From assembly GCA_016285215.1 (NCBI GenBank), contig JAEEQI010000013.1:1-23575 (forward strand): a DNA stretch of 23,575 bases, given 5' to 3'. This DNA is from Bacteroidales bacterium. GTDB taxonomy: Bacteria; Bacteroidota; Bacteroidia; Bacteroidales; UBA932. This document shows positions 1-6,334 of the stretch, one piece after another. Every line of letters starts with the position of its first letter. Position 1 is the stretch's first letter. The position numbers and the translations under genes were made by a program. Under the pieces are notes generated by a model that searched no databases, was not told where the DNA came from, and was given only the letters and a program-made list of their open reading frames with translations.

Positions 1-278
1 ACCATATCCAAAAGCGCGGCACGCTTTTCTTCGCCAATGGCTACATAATACTTAGTAGGCTCCATATTGGCCCAGGAGGGGGCCTCCTGTACAGCCGTCA
101 GAAGGGTTGTAATCTCCTCCTGGGAGATAGATTTAGTAGCATCGTAGCTTCTGACGCTTCTACGGGTTGTCAGAACATCGTCAAAACTGGGGCTGGTGGA
201 CTTTGGGGCGGGGTTCCCGCAAGAAACGAGTCCCACAAACAGCAAGGCTGTTAAAGCTAAGGAAATCAGGCGTTTCAT
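1..278 (-). CDS. Nitroreductase-family lipoprotein (3' part outside window)
   Basis: The first 92 codons of a gene that continues past the window's left edge. The start at 278 opens a lipoprotein signal: a basic KR pair, a hydrophobic stretch, and a Leu-Val-Ser-Cys lipobox with Cys20. The mature part begins with motifs typical of the FMN-dependent nitroreductase fold: TTRRSVRSYD (about residues 37-46) and APSWANMEPTKYYV (about 67-80), where the family usually has NxQP. Members reduce nitro groups, quinones or flavins with NAD(P)H. It lies 29 nt downstream of the glutathione peroxidase on the same strand and has no clear promoter of its own, so co-transcription is likely. A membrane-anchored nitroreductase outside the cytoplasm would need an extracytoplasmic electron donor. 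The family call is good; the substrate is unknown. Confidence 0.8.
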   Translation of the reverse strand, partial: MKRLISLALTALLFVGLVSCGNPAPKSTSPSFDDVLTTRRSVRSYDATKSISQEEITTLLTAVQEAPSWANMEPTKYYVAIGEEKRAALLDM

Positions 279-307
279 TTCAAATAGGGATTATTGGATA
301 TAGACTA

Positions 308-910
308 TTACAGCTGCGAGGCTACAGCGGAATCCAAATCTTCCGGGGTAACCATAGGCTCAAAACGGGCCACTACACGGCCTTTGCGGTCAATGAGGAA
401 TTTGGTGAAATTCCACTTGATATCGGGATTGGAGGCATACTCCGGATCCCTGCGGGAAAGCATCTGGTCCATAAACTGGGCCGTTTCCCCTTCTCCAAAG
501 CCCTCGAAAGGTTTCTGGGAGTAGAGCCACTGGAAGATGGGATGGGCGTTCTCTCCATTGACGTCAATCTTGTCCATCAACGGGAAAGTAACACCGTGGT
601 TCACGCGGCAAAACTCGGCAATTTCTTCGTTGGTACCGGGCTCCTGGTGGCCAAACTGGTCACAGGGGAAACCAATCACAACCAAACCCTGGTCTTTATA
701 TTTCTTATACAGGGCCTCCAGGCCATCGTACTGAGGGGTAAAACCGCACTTGGATGCTGTATTGACAATGAGAAGGACCTTGCCCTTATAATCGGAAAAG
801 TTTACCTCTTCACCCTCGTTTGAAAGGGCCGAAAAGTCATAAATACGGGTCTCTTTTGTGGAACAGGCCACGGCGCAGAGGGCCGCCAGAATGGTAAGTA
901 TCTTTTTCAT
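308..910 (-). CDS. Glutathione peroxidase-family lipoprotein
   Basis: A 200-residue thiol peroxidase of the GPX family, which reduces hydrogen peroxide or lipid peroxides, in bacteria usually with thioredoxin-like donors. The start at 910 gives a lipoprotein signal (MKK, hydrophobic core, AVAC lipobox, Cys16). The reading frame stays open far upstream, but that extension only mirrors the neighbouring gene. The catalytic motif NTASKCGFTPQY places a Cys at position 55 where vertebrate enzymes have selenocysteine. The Gln of the tetrad is Q89 in PCDQFGHQEPG, and the Trp/Asn pair is in WNFTKFLID near the C-terminus. Length and motif order are normal for the family. A TATTTTTG -7 box ends 5 nt before the start codon. 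Lipidation suggests periplasmic peroxide defence, together with the nitroreductase downstream. Confidence 0.93.
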   Translation of the reverse strand: MKKILTILAALCAVACSTKETRIYDFSALSNEGEEVNFSDYKGKVLLIVNTASKCGFTPQYDGLEALYKKYKDQGLVVIGFPCDQFGHQEPGTNEEIAEFCRVNHGVTFPLMDKIDVNGENAHPIFQWLYSQKPFEGFGEGETAQFMDQMLSRRDPEYASNPDIKWNFTKFLIDRKGRVVARFEPMVTPEDLDSAVASQL

Positions 911-915
911 AGAGG

Positions 916-923
916 CAAAAATA
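916..923 (-). promoter_or_regulatory. -7 box (TATTTTTG) for the GPX gene
   Basis: Matches the Bacteroidota TAnnTTTG box on the minus strand, 5 nt before the start codon at 910. No TTG is found at the expected -33 spacing, so only the -7 half is supported. Confidence 0.55.
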
Positions 924-936
924 AGGAAAAAAATTG

Positions 937-944
937 TAATTTTG
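937..944 (+). promoter_or_regulatory. -7 box (TAATTTTG) for the DUF3089 gene
   Basis: Plus-strand TAnnTTTG match, 29 nt before the ATG at 974. It lies back to back with the GPX -7 box. No -33 TTG is seen. Confidence 0.5.
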
Positions 945-973
945 AAGATAGAATAGATGAGATGATAGCTCTT

Positions 974-1903
974 ATGAAGCAATATAAATACTTGATACTC
1001 ATTTTGGTCCAGCTTGTCTGCAGCTGTACGCCCAAGGACATACTGCCTGCAGCGCCGGATTACACCAATCCCATCCTTTGGGTTACGGAAGACCAGGACC
1101 CGGAAGGAACCGGGGCCGATATCTTCTATCTGGTATCCACCTGGGAAAAGGACTGGACCAATGAGGAAGGCCATACCATCCACTATGCCGATGTCTGGAA
1201 TCCCACGCACCGCGAGCGTATGTCCAGGGAAATCAACAGGGCCGCTGCGTATATGGCTCCGGGGAACCGGTTCTATTCCCCCTTCTACAGGCACACCACC
1301 ATTGAGGCCTACGAATCCAGGAGCGAATCGGTCATCTACCAGCGCACAAGGCCCTCTATGAAAGATGTCTGTGATGCCTTTGACCATTTCATCCGGCAGC
1401 GCGAACCCGGTCGGCCCTTCATCATCGTGGGCTTCAGCCAGGGTGCCCAGGCCGTTCTGGAACTGCTCAAACACATGGACGACAGCACCTACCGGCAAAT
1501 GGCCGCCGCTTACGTGATGGGATACAAAGTGACGGAGGAAGATCTGGCCACTTGCTCCCACATTCGCCCGGCACAAGGGGCCGAAGATGTAGGGGTTACC
1601 ATCTGCTACAATACCGTAAAGGACGTCAAATACATCATTCCCATCATTTCGGCCAGCTGCGTGGGCATCAATCCCGTCAACTGGGCCATAGATGCCACTC
1701 CGGCCATCCTTCACGACACCATTACGGTTACCCTGTCGCCGGAGTACCACGTGGTGGTTGTGAAAGGGTATGAAGGGTCCGAGTATCGTCCTCACGCCAA
1801 TCTCATCAATGTGGGAGACATCCACAGCTGCGAGCCCTGGCTCTACAGCGAATGCATAAAGGAAAATATGGACCTCCGCACCCGGAAGTGGAGAGAGCAA
1901 TAA
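974..1903 (+). CDS. DUF3089-family alpha/beta-hydrolase-like lipoprotein
   Basis: A 309-residue protein with an N-terminal lipoprotein signal ending in a Val-Cys-Ser-Cys box (Cys18). I prefer the ATG at 974 because Lys-Gln-Tyr-Lys then directly precedes the hydrophobic core; an in-frame ATG at 962 would add four residues. Family-typical blocks are ADIFYLVSTW, NRFYSPFYRH, an AFDHF segment, and RPFIIVGFSQGAQ. The last is a nucleophile elbow (G-x-S-x-G) with Ser155. This is an alpha/beta-hydrolase core of the DUF3089 type, probably a serine esterase or lipase-like enzyme anchored in the envelope; the substrate is not known. A C-terminal VGDIHSCEPWLYS stretch could hold the catalytic His. It is followed after 4 nt by the EamA transporter gene, so the two are probably co-transcribed. 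Confidence 0.8.
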   Translation: MKQYKYLILILVQLVCSCTPKDILPAAPDYTNPILWVTEDQDPEGTGADIFYLVSTWEKDWTNEEGHTIHYADVWNPTHRERMSREINRAAAYMAPGNRFYSPFYRHTTIEAYESRSESVIYQRTRPSMKDVCDAFDHFIRQREPGRPFIIVGFSQGAQAVLELLKHMDDSTYRQMAAAYVMGYKVTEEDLATCSHIRPAQGAEDVGVTICYNTVKDVKYIIPIISASCVGINPVNWAIDATPAILHDTITVTLSPEYHVVVVKGYEGSEYRPHANLINVGDIHSCEPWLYSECIKENMDLRTRKWREQ

Positions 1904-1907
1904 TACT

Positions 1908-2810
1908 ATGGCATCGGAACAGTTAAGAGGGCATCTGGCCATTGCGGCGGCCTACTCCATCTTTGGACTCAATGTGGTTTTGTGCAAGGATATCGCCAAT
2001 TCGGAGGCGGTTTCCCCGTACGTACTGTTTACCTTCCGGGCCATCGGGGCTTCGGCTCTTTTCTGGCTGGTGTCCATTTTCCAGCCGGAGGAGAAGATTG
2101 AAAAGGGAGACCTGTGGCGCATTGCCCTGGCTTCGTTCCTAGGGCTGTACCTCACGCAGATGTCTTTCCTGGTGGGCATTACTATGGCAACAGCCATTGA
2201 TTCGGCCATTCTGGGTACCCTGGGGCCTGTTTTCACTATGATCTTTGCCTATTTCTTTATAGGAGAGCCCATTACCGGAAAGAAAGCCGGAGGCGTTACC
2301 GTTGCCCTGGCCGGCGTCATCTTCCTCATCCTGAATTCCGTACACGCCGGAGGAGCTTCGTCCACCACGCCGCTGGGGTTTGTGATGCTGCTCATCAACA
2401 GCCTCACCTTCTCTATGTACCTGGGTATCTTTCGGCCCCTTATTTCCAAATACAGCGTGGTCACGTTTATGAAGTGGGCCTTCCTGTTTGCCCTGCTGAT
2501 GTCCCTGCCGTTCTCGGTCAAAGGGATGTTCACTATGGACTATGGCGCGGTTCCCGTGCTTGTGCGCTGGGAGATTGGCTACCTCATTATCTTTGCCACT
2601 TTCATTGCCTATTACCTGATTCCTTACGGTCAGAAGCGTATCCGGCCCACGCTGGTGAGTATGTACAACTACCTCTCCCCCATCATTGCCACCGTGGTGA
2701 GCATCTGGACGGGAATTGACCACTTAACCTGGCAGAAAGTCGTAGCGGCTTCGGCCATTGTGGGAGGCGTGATTCTGGTAAGTAAGAGCCGGTCGGCCAA
2801 ACCGGAGTAA
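1908..2810 (+). CDS. EamA-family (DMT superfamily) transporter
   Basis: A 300-residue integral membrane protein with about ten hydrophobic segments arranged as two EamA repeats. The first covers roughly residues 10-142, with the characteristic end GEPITGKKAGGVTVALAGVIFL. The second covers roughly 155-293, ending in TWQKVVAASAIVGGVILVS. Members export metabolites such as amino acids, nucleosides or other small solutes; specificity cannot be read from sequence. No signal peptide. The start lies 4 nt after the DUF3089 stop codon, implying one transcript. The gene ends exactly where the opposing lipoprotein gene ends. It is unrelated in close sequence to the second EamA transporter at 19522-20457. 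Confidence 0.88.
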   Translation: MASEQLRGHLAIAAAYSIFGLNVVLCKDIANSEAVSPYVLFTFRAIGASALFWLVSIFQPEEKIEKGDLWRIALASFLGLYLTQMSFLVGITMATAIDSAILGTLGPVFTMIFAYFFIGEPITGKKAGGVTVALAGVIFLILNSVHAGGASSTTPLGFVMLLINSLTFSMYLGIFRPLISKYSVVTFMKWAFLFALLMSLPFSVKGMFTMDYGAVPVLVRWEIGYLIIFATFIAYYLIPYGQKRIRPTLVSMYNYLSPIIATVVSIWTGIDHLTWQKVVAASAIVGGVILVSKSRSAKPE

Positions 2811-3239
2811 TTACTCTATCAAACGGATTTCCTCCCCGGTGGATAGATTGTAAATGGCAATCTGCCCGTTGGCCTGTCCAAAACGGATGGCCGCGTCCAA
2901 AGAGTCTACAGGGAAAATACGTACGCTGTCAAAGTAATAGAGGCTGTCGCCTGTATTGAACCATCCTCCCACGTATCCTTCGTGCGACAGAGCGTGGTTA
3001 ATGACCAACTCAAGGCCGGAATAATCTACGCTGCTTTCTACCTGCTCATAGGCCACCGAAATGCCTTCCGTGGGTTCGGTCCAGGTGGACAATTCCAGCG
3101 TAAAGCCTTTCGGGTGGGACTGGCTGAATTCCCAAACTCTATCCACCAGCTCTGTAGTAGGGGTAAGACGGATGGTTCCGCAGGAAAAAGCCAGCAGAAC
3201 CATAAACAAACAGAAAAAGCGGCGCATCTTTGTTTCCAT
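2811..3239 (-). CDS. Small lipoprotein of unknown function
   Basis: A 142-residue protein whose N-terminus (MRRFF, hydrophobic core, Phe-Ser-Cys-Gly) looks like a lipoprotein signal. The start at 3239 is kept because a TACCTTTG box lies just upstream; an ATG at 3227 would give an equally good, shorter signal. The mature part is about 115 residues, with no repeat or membrane segment. It contains a GGW(x6)LYYFDS(x)RIF segment followed by Ala-rich helix residues and GQIAIYNLSTGEE. This pattern resembles short conserved domains I associate with Bacteroidota hypothetical proteins, but I cannot name the family. It is divergent from the LMW tyrosine phosphatase gene with 40 nt between them and abuts the EamA gene tail to tail. 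No function is proposed. Confidence 0.75.
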   Translation of the reverse strand: METKMRRFFCLFMVLLAFSCGTIRLTPTTELVDRVWEFSQSHPKGFTLELSTWTEPTEGISVAYEQVESSVDYSGLELVINHALSHEGYVGGWFNTGDSLYYFDSVRIFPVDSLDAAIRFGQANGQIAIYNLSTGEEIRLIE

Positions 3240-3246
3240 AGTTTTA

Positions 3247-3254
3247 CAAAGGTA
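3247..3254 (-). promoter_or_regulatory. -7 box (TACCTTTG) for the unknown lipoprotein
   Basis: Minus-strand TAnnTTTG match, 7 nt before the ATG at 3239. No convincing -33 TTG is present. Confidence 0.5.
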
Positions 3255-3265
3255 CGAATTTGTGC

Positions 3266-3273
3266 TATATTTG
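3266..3273 (+). promoter_or_regulatory. -7 box (TATATTTG) for the LMW-PTP gene
   Basis: Plus-strand TAnnTTTG match, 6 nt before the ATG at 3280. The spot where a -33 TTG should lie is a T-run. It supports the internal ATG over the longer open frame. Confidence 0.6.
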
Positions 3274-3279
3274 CACCCT

Positions 3280-3738
3280 ATGCGAGTCCTTTTTGTCTGT
3301 CACGGCAATATTTGCCGAAGCCCTATGGCCGAGTTCATCCTCAAGGCCCTGGTTAAGGTATACGGGCTGGAAAGCCAGTATTATATAGAGTCGGCCGCCG
3401 TCTCTACGGAAGAGATTGGCAATCCCATCTATCCCCCGGCCAAACGCTGCCTGCAGCAGCACGGCATCTGGTTTGATCCCGCCAAACGGGCCCGTCAGAT
3501 AACAAAGGCCGATTACGACCGCTTTGACCGCATCATCTGTATGGACGCCTCCAACCTGCGGCTCATAGAGCGGATCATCCCCCGGGACCCGGATGGCAAG
3601 ATTCACCTGATGATGTCCTACACCGGCGTGGGACGGGACGTAGCAGACCCCTGGTATACCGGAGACTTCGAAGAAACTTTCCAAGATTTATTGGAAGCTT
3701 GCGAGGCAATGCTCAATTTTGTATCTTTGCCCCAATAA
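3280..3738 (+). CDS. Low-molecular-weight protein tyrosine phosphatase
   Basis: A 152-residue cytosolic phosphatase of the LMW-PTP family, which removes phosphate from tyrosine through a cysteinyl-phosphate intermediate. The P-loop CHGNICRSP lies at residues 7-15 (Cys7 nucleophile, Arg13), and the general-acid motif DPWY at 123-126 (Asp123). Both are intact and the length is typical. The frame is open further upstream, but family homology begins at MRVLFVCHGN and a -7 box sits 6 nt before this ATG. No signal peptide. In many bacteria this enzyme partners a BY-kinase in capsule or exopolysaccharide control, but no BY-kinase or polysaccharide gene is seen here. Instead a kinase-fold phosphotransferase gene follows after 12 nt, with its own promoter inside the end of this gene. 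Confidence 0.93.
   Translation: MRVLFVCHGNICRSPMAEFILKALVKVYGLESQYYIESAAVSTEEIGNPIYPPAKRCLQQHGIWFDPAKRARQITKADYDRFDRIICMDASNLRLIERIIPRDPDGKIHLMMSYTGVGRDVADPWYTGDFEETFQDLLEACEAMLNFVSLPQ
3699..3729 (+). promoter_or_regulatory. Internal promoter for the first phosphotransferase gene
   Basis: TTG at 3699-3701, a 20-nt spacer, then TATCTTTG at 3722-3729. Both boxes lie within the last 40 nt of the LMW-PTP coding region, 21 nt before the ATG at 3751. This is a full match to the Bacteroidota promoter pattern. Confidence 0.7.
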
Positions 3739-3750
3739 CAAGTCAAGATT

Positions 3751-4602
3751 ATGGATAACTACGAGATAATCAATCTGGAAGACTACATCCAGACCGGAGA
3801 AGGCGGCACGGCTGTCTCTTATACCCACAAGTCAAAGAACACCCTGGCCAAGCTTTACAACCCCGGCTTTGAGGCAGACCGCGCCCGCGCAGAGTTCTAT
3901 ACCGCCAAGACGGTTTTTGATATGGGCATCCCTACGCCAGAGCCTTACCGCCTGGTAACCGACGGAGAGAGATTCGGGGCCGAATACGAGCTGGTACCCG
4001 ACAAACGGTCCTTCACCCGCATCATATCCCAGGAGCCGGAACGCCTGCAGGAAATCTCCCTGACCTTTGCCAGCCTGGCCAGGAAGCTTCACTCCACGCC
4101 GGCCGATACATCCCGCCTCCGTTCCTACAAGGAAGTCCTCACCCAATTCTATAAAGAAAAGAACCTGGTTCCCGAAGCCTTCAAGCAGCGTGCGCTGGCC
4201 TTCCTGGAGAACGTTCCCGACACGCCCAACTGCCTGCACGGAGACCTCCAGATTGGCAATATCATCACGGACGGATACCGAACCCTCTGGATAGACGTGG
4301 GAGAGTTCAGCTACGGCACCCCGGAATGGGACCTGTGCATTATGTGGATTATGGGCCAGCGAATGGATGAGAAAAGGGCCGATATGCTCTTCCATCTGAA
4401 ACCCCAGCAGATAAAGGATCACTGGAATATCTTCCTACCTGCCTATATGGGAAGCAAGGATCCCCAGGAAATAGCCGCCTACACCAAGCGTCTCATTCCT
4501 TTCTATGGTGTCAAAGTGCCCTACGTATACGATATGGCCTACCACGGCCCCCTTCCGGAGACCAGTTTCCAGATTATAGAGCAAATGTTGGGAGCCCTTT
4601 AA
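3751..4602 (+). CDS. Kinase-fold phosphotransferase, TIGR02172-like (copy 1)
   Basis: A 283-residue protein of the aminoglycoside-phosphotransferase/choline-kinase fold, closest in look to the TIGR02172 paralogue family first described in Fibrobacter. Visible elements are a glycine loop TGEGGTAVSY (15-24), a lysine in LAKLYNP (Lys34), an EFYTAKTVFDMGIPTPE helix-strand block (48-64), the catalytic loop CLHGDLQIGN (His163, Asp165, Asn170), and the metal-binding WIDVGE (Asp182). All kinase residues are present, so an active enzyme is likely; the acceptor could be a small molecule or a protein. No signal peptide. It carries its own promoter and follows the LMW-PTP gene. Two paralogues lie on the opposite strand at 4605-5459 and 6335-7201, sharing the same motifs. 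An aminoglycoside-resistance role is not supported by sequence. Confidence 0.82.
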   Translation: MDNYEIINLEDYIQTGEGGTAVSYTHKSKNTLAKLYNPGFEADRARAEFYTAKTVFDMGIPTPEPYRLVTDGERFGAEYELVPDKRSFTRIISQEPERLQEISLTFASLARKLHSTPADTSRLRSYKEVLTQFYKEKNLVPEAFKQRALAFLENVPDTPNCLHGDLQIGNIITDGYRTLWIDVGEFSYGTPEWDLCIMWIMGQRMDEKRADMLFHLKPQQIKDHWNIFLPAYMGSKDPQEIAAYTKRLIPFYGVKVPYVYDMAYHGPLPETSFQIIEQMLGAL

Positions 4603-4604
4603 GG

Positions 4605-5459
4605 CTATTTCATCATCTTTTTGGCCAGTTGGCCCAGGAAGAACCTTTCGCTGACCGAGAGACTCTGAATCATACCCAGCAGGATGATATCCAGACCGGC
4701 AAAGCGCTTGCACTCTGCCGTAAATTCGTCCAACTTATCGGGGCCGTTGTAGGCCAGGGCAAAACTGTTCCAGAACTGGATCATCTGCTTGTCCGTGAGG
4801 TGGGCAATCTCCTGTACCCGCTTAGTGCGGCTGAAGATATTGCAGAAAAGGTACATATGACCCAGGTCAAACTGAGGGATGCCGTGGGTGGCACGTCCCA
4901 GGTCAATCCAGTACGGTTTAGAATCGGCCACAATGAGGTTACCCATCTGGAAGTCTCCGTGCAAGAGCGTCTCAGTGTCCGGCAAGCCCTGAACGAAGGT
5001 TATCAGACGTTCCTTGGACTTTTTGCCCAGCATAGTAGTGGTATTGGCCGCTTTGAGCATCACTTCCTTCATAGAGGGAATCCACTCATCTCCGGTGGCC
5101 TTGGTGGCGTGCAGCTCCTTGGCCAGGGAAGCCATCCTCTGGGCCCAGCTGTCAAGGGATGCCGGATCATCGGCACAGAGGCGGGAGAGGGATTTCTTAC
5201 CCTCAATGCTCTGGCATTTGATGCCAAAATTCTCCCCTACCTTTACCATTTCCATCATCTCAGGTGTGGGAACACCCAGCTCAAAAACAGCCCTGGAGGT
5301 ATTGAACTCCTTGGCCACCGACTCCTCCGAGCCGTCCATTACGTGGGAATTGGTTACTTTCAGAAGAACGCCAGGCTCGGCATTATTGATATAAGTGGCA
5401 CCGTTGCCGCCTTCCCCTACTTGGGTCCAGTCTTGAATATTAACAGAAGGGTACTCCAT
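4605..5459 (-). CDS. Kinase-fold phosphotransferase, TIGR02172-like (copy 2)
   Basis: A 284-residue paralogue of the gene at 3751-4602. It has the glycine loop VGEGGNGATY (14-23), Lys34 in VLLKVTN, the FNTSRAVFELGVPTPE block (52-67), a catalytic loop LLHGDFQMGN (His167, Asp169, Asn174) and WIDLGR (Asp186). The first position after HGD is Phe rather than Leu; the catalytic residues are intact. The N-terminal motif DWTQVGEGGNG matches the third copy (EWTLVGEGYNG) better than the first. It is the last gene of a minus-strand unit, 6 nt after the exported tyrosine phosphatase. It converges with copy 1, leaving 2 nt between stop codons. Substrate unknown. Confidence 0.82.
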   Translation of the reverse strand: MEYPSVNIQDWTQVGEGGNGATYINNAEPGVLLKVTNSHVMDGSEESVAKEFNTSRAVFELGVPTPEMMEMVKVGENFGIKCQSIEGKKSLSRLCADDPASLDSWAQRMASLAKELHATKATGDEWIPSMKEVMLKAANTTTMLGKKSKERLITFVQGLPDTETLLHGDFQMGNLIVADSKPYWIDLGRATHGIPQFDLGHMYLFCNIFSRTKRVQEIAHLTDKQMIQFWNSFALAYNGPDKLDEFTAECKRFAGLDIILLGMIQSLSVSERFFLGQLAKKMMK

Positions 5460-5465
5460 AATGTT

Positions 5466-6332
5466 CTAGTTTTTAATTAAATAACGGGCTCTCAGGAGGG
5501 CCAGATCCTCGTCTGTAAGCCCCATAGGGCCTTTCAGATAACCTTCCAGGGAACCATATCTCTCTTCAATGGTATCCAGGGCCTTTACAAAATTCTCCGT
5601 ATTGCAGCCCATAAAGGCTTTCACTACGCCAATCTCTTCCTCCTTGCCACCCAGGAATTTAACAATGCGGGAATAGCGCGACACATCCTTGGCATATACC
5701 TTATTGGTTACGTCAAAGTCTTCCACGATAATCTCTCTGTCTGCGCCCAGGGCCGCCAGAAGAAGGGCCGAAGCAATGCCGGTGCGGTCCTTACCCTGCG
5801 TGCAATGGAAGAGGATGGGCTTGTCTCCGCGCTCAACCACCAGGCGAAGGAAAGCGGCCATCTCTTTCTGGGCTTTGGGGTCAAAGAGGATATTGGGATA
5901 CAGTTGCCGAGCAACCACCTGGGCTTTTTCGTTGAAGGCTGCCAGTAAAATGACTTTCTTGACATTGAACTTCTTCTTGCCCATATACTTCTTCTTCTCC
6001 TTTTCGGTAGCAGAAGCACCTACACTGCCGCTGGCATCTATGGGAAGAGCCACATAAGTGGCGCCGGGAACGGCTTTGTCATACTGGCCCGGTTTCTCGT
6101 CCAGCTTGCGGAAATCCACCACCGTGGCAACGCCCAGCTTTTCCAGATAGGCCAGGTCTTTGGGGGTAGCGTTGGCCAGATGGGCGGCTCTCAGAAGCTG
6201 CCCCTTCTTCACTTGGAGGCCTTCATAACCACCCAGGTCACGGGCATTTACAATTCCCTCTACAGGAAGGAACTGCTGGGCAAGAAGGGTAACGGAAGAA
6301 AACAAGGCCATAACAAAAGGGATTGCCTTCAT
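5466..6332 (-). CDS. Exported tyrosine phosphatase, Y_phosphatase3 type
   Basis: A 288-residue phosphatase with a cleavable-looking N-terminal signal (Lys2, hydrophobic 3-17, Ala-Gln-Gln at 18-20), so probably periplasmic. Family markers are NARDLGGY (29-36) and the P-loop HCTQGKDRTG (176-185, Cys177 nucleophile, Arg183), typical of the bacterial Y_phosphatase3/LptA-like group, some of which also act on phosphoinositides. A lysine-rich stretch (111-126) sits before the catalytic half. It is unrelated to the LMW-PTP at 3280. The gene is packed between two kinase-fold genes, 2 nt after copy 3 and 6 nt before copy 2, in one transcription unit. Because the neighbours look cytosolic and this enzyme exported, a simple on/off cycle on one shared substrate is not obvious. 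Confidence 0.88.
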   Translation of the reverse strand: MKAIPFVMALFSSVTLLAQQFLPVEGIVNARDLGGYEGLQVKKGQLLRAAHLANATPKDLAYLEKLGVATVVDFRKLDEKPGQYDKAVPGATYVALPIDASGSVGASATEKEKKKYMGKKKFNVKKVILLAAFNEKAQVVARQLYPNILFDPKAQKEMAAFLRLVVERGDKPILFHCTQGKDRTGIASALLLAALGADREIIVEDFDVTNKVYAKDVSRYSRIVKFLGGKEEEIGVVKAFMGCNTENFVKALDTIEERYGSLEGYLKGPMGLTDEDLALLRARYLIKN

Positions 6333-6334
6333 AA

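Noticed and set aside
308..1942. One long minus-strand open frame of 544 codons
   Set aside because: Only codons from 910 down show homology and a lipoprotein start; the upstream part is antisense to the DUF3089 gene.
4629..5480. A 283-codon plus-strand frame opposite kinase copy 2
   Set aside because: No recognisable domain; it mirrors a gene with all kinase motifs intact.
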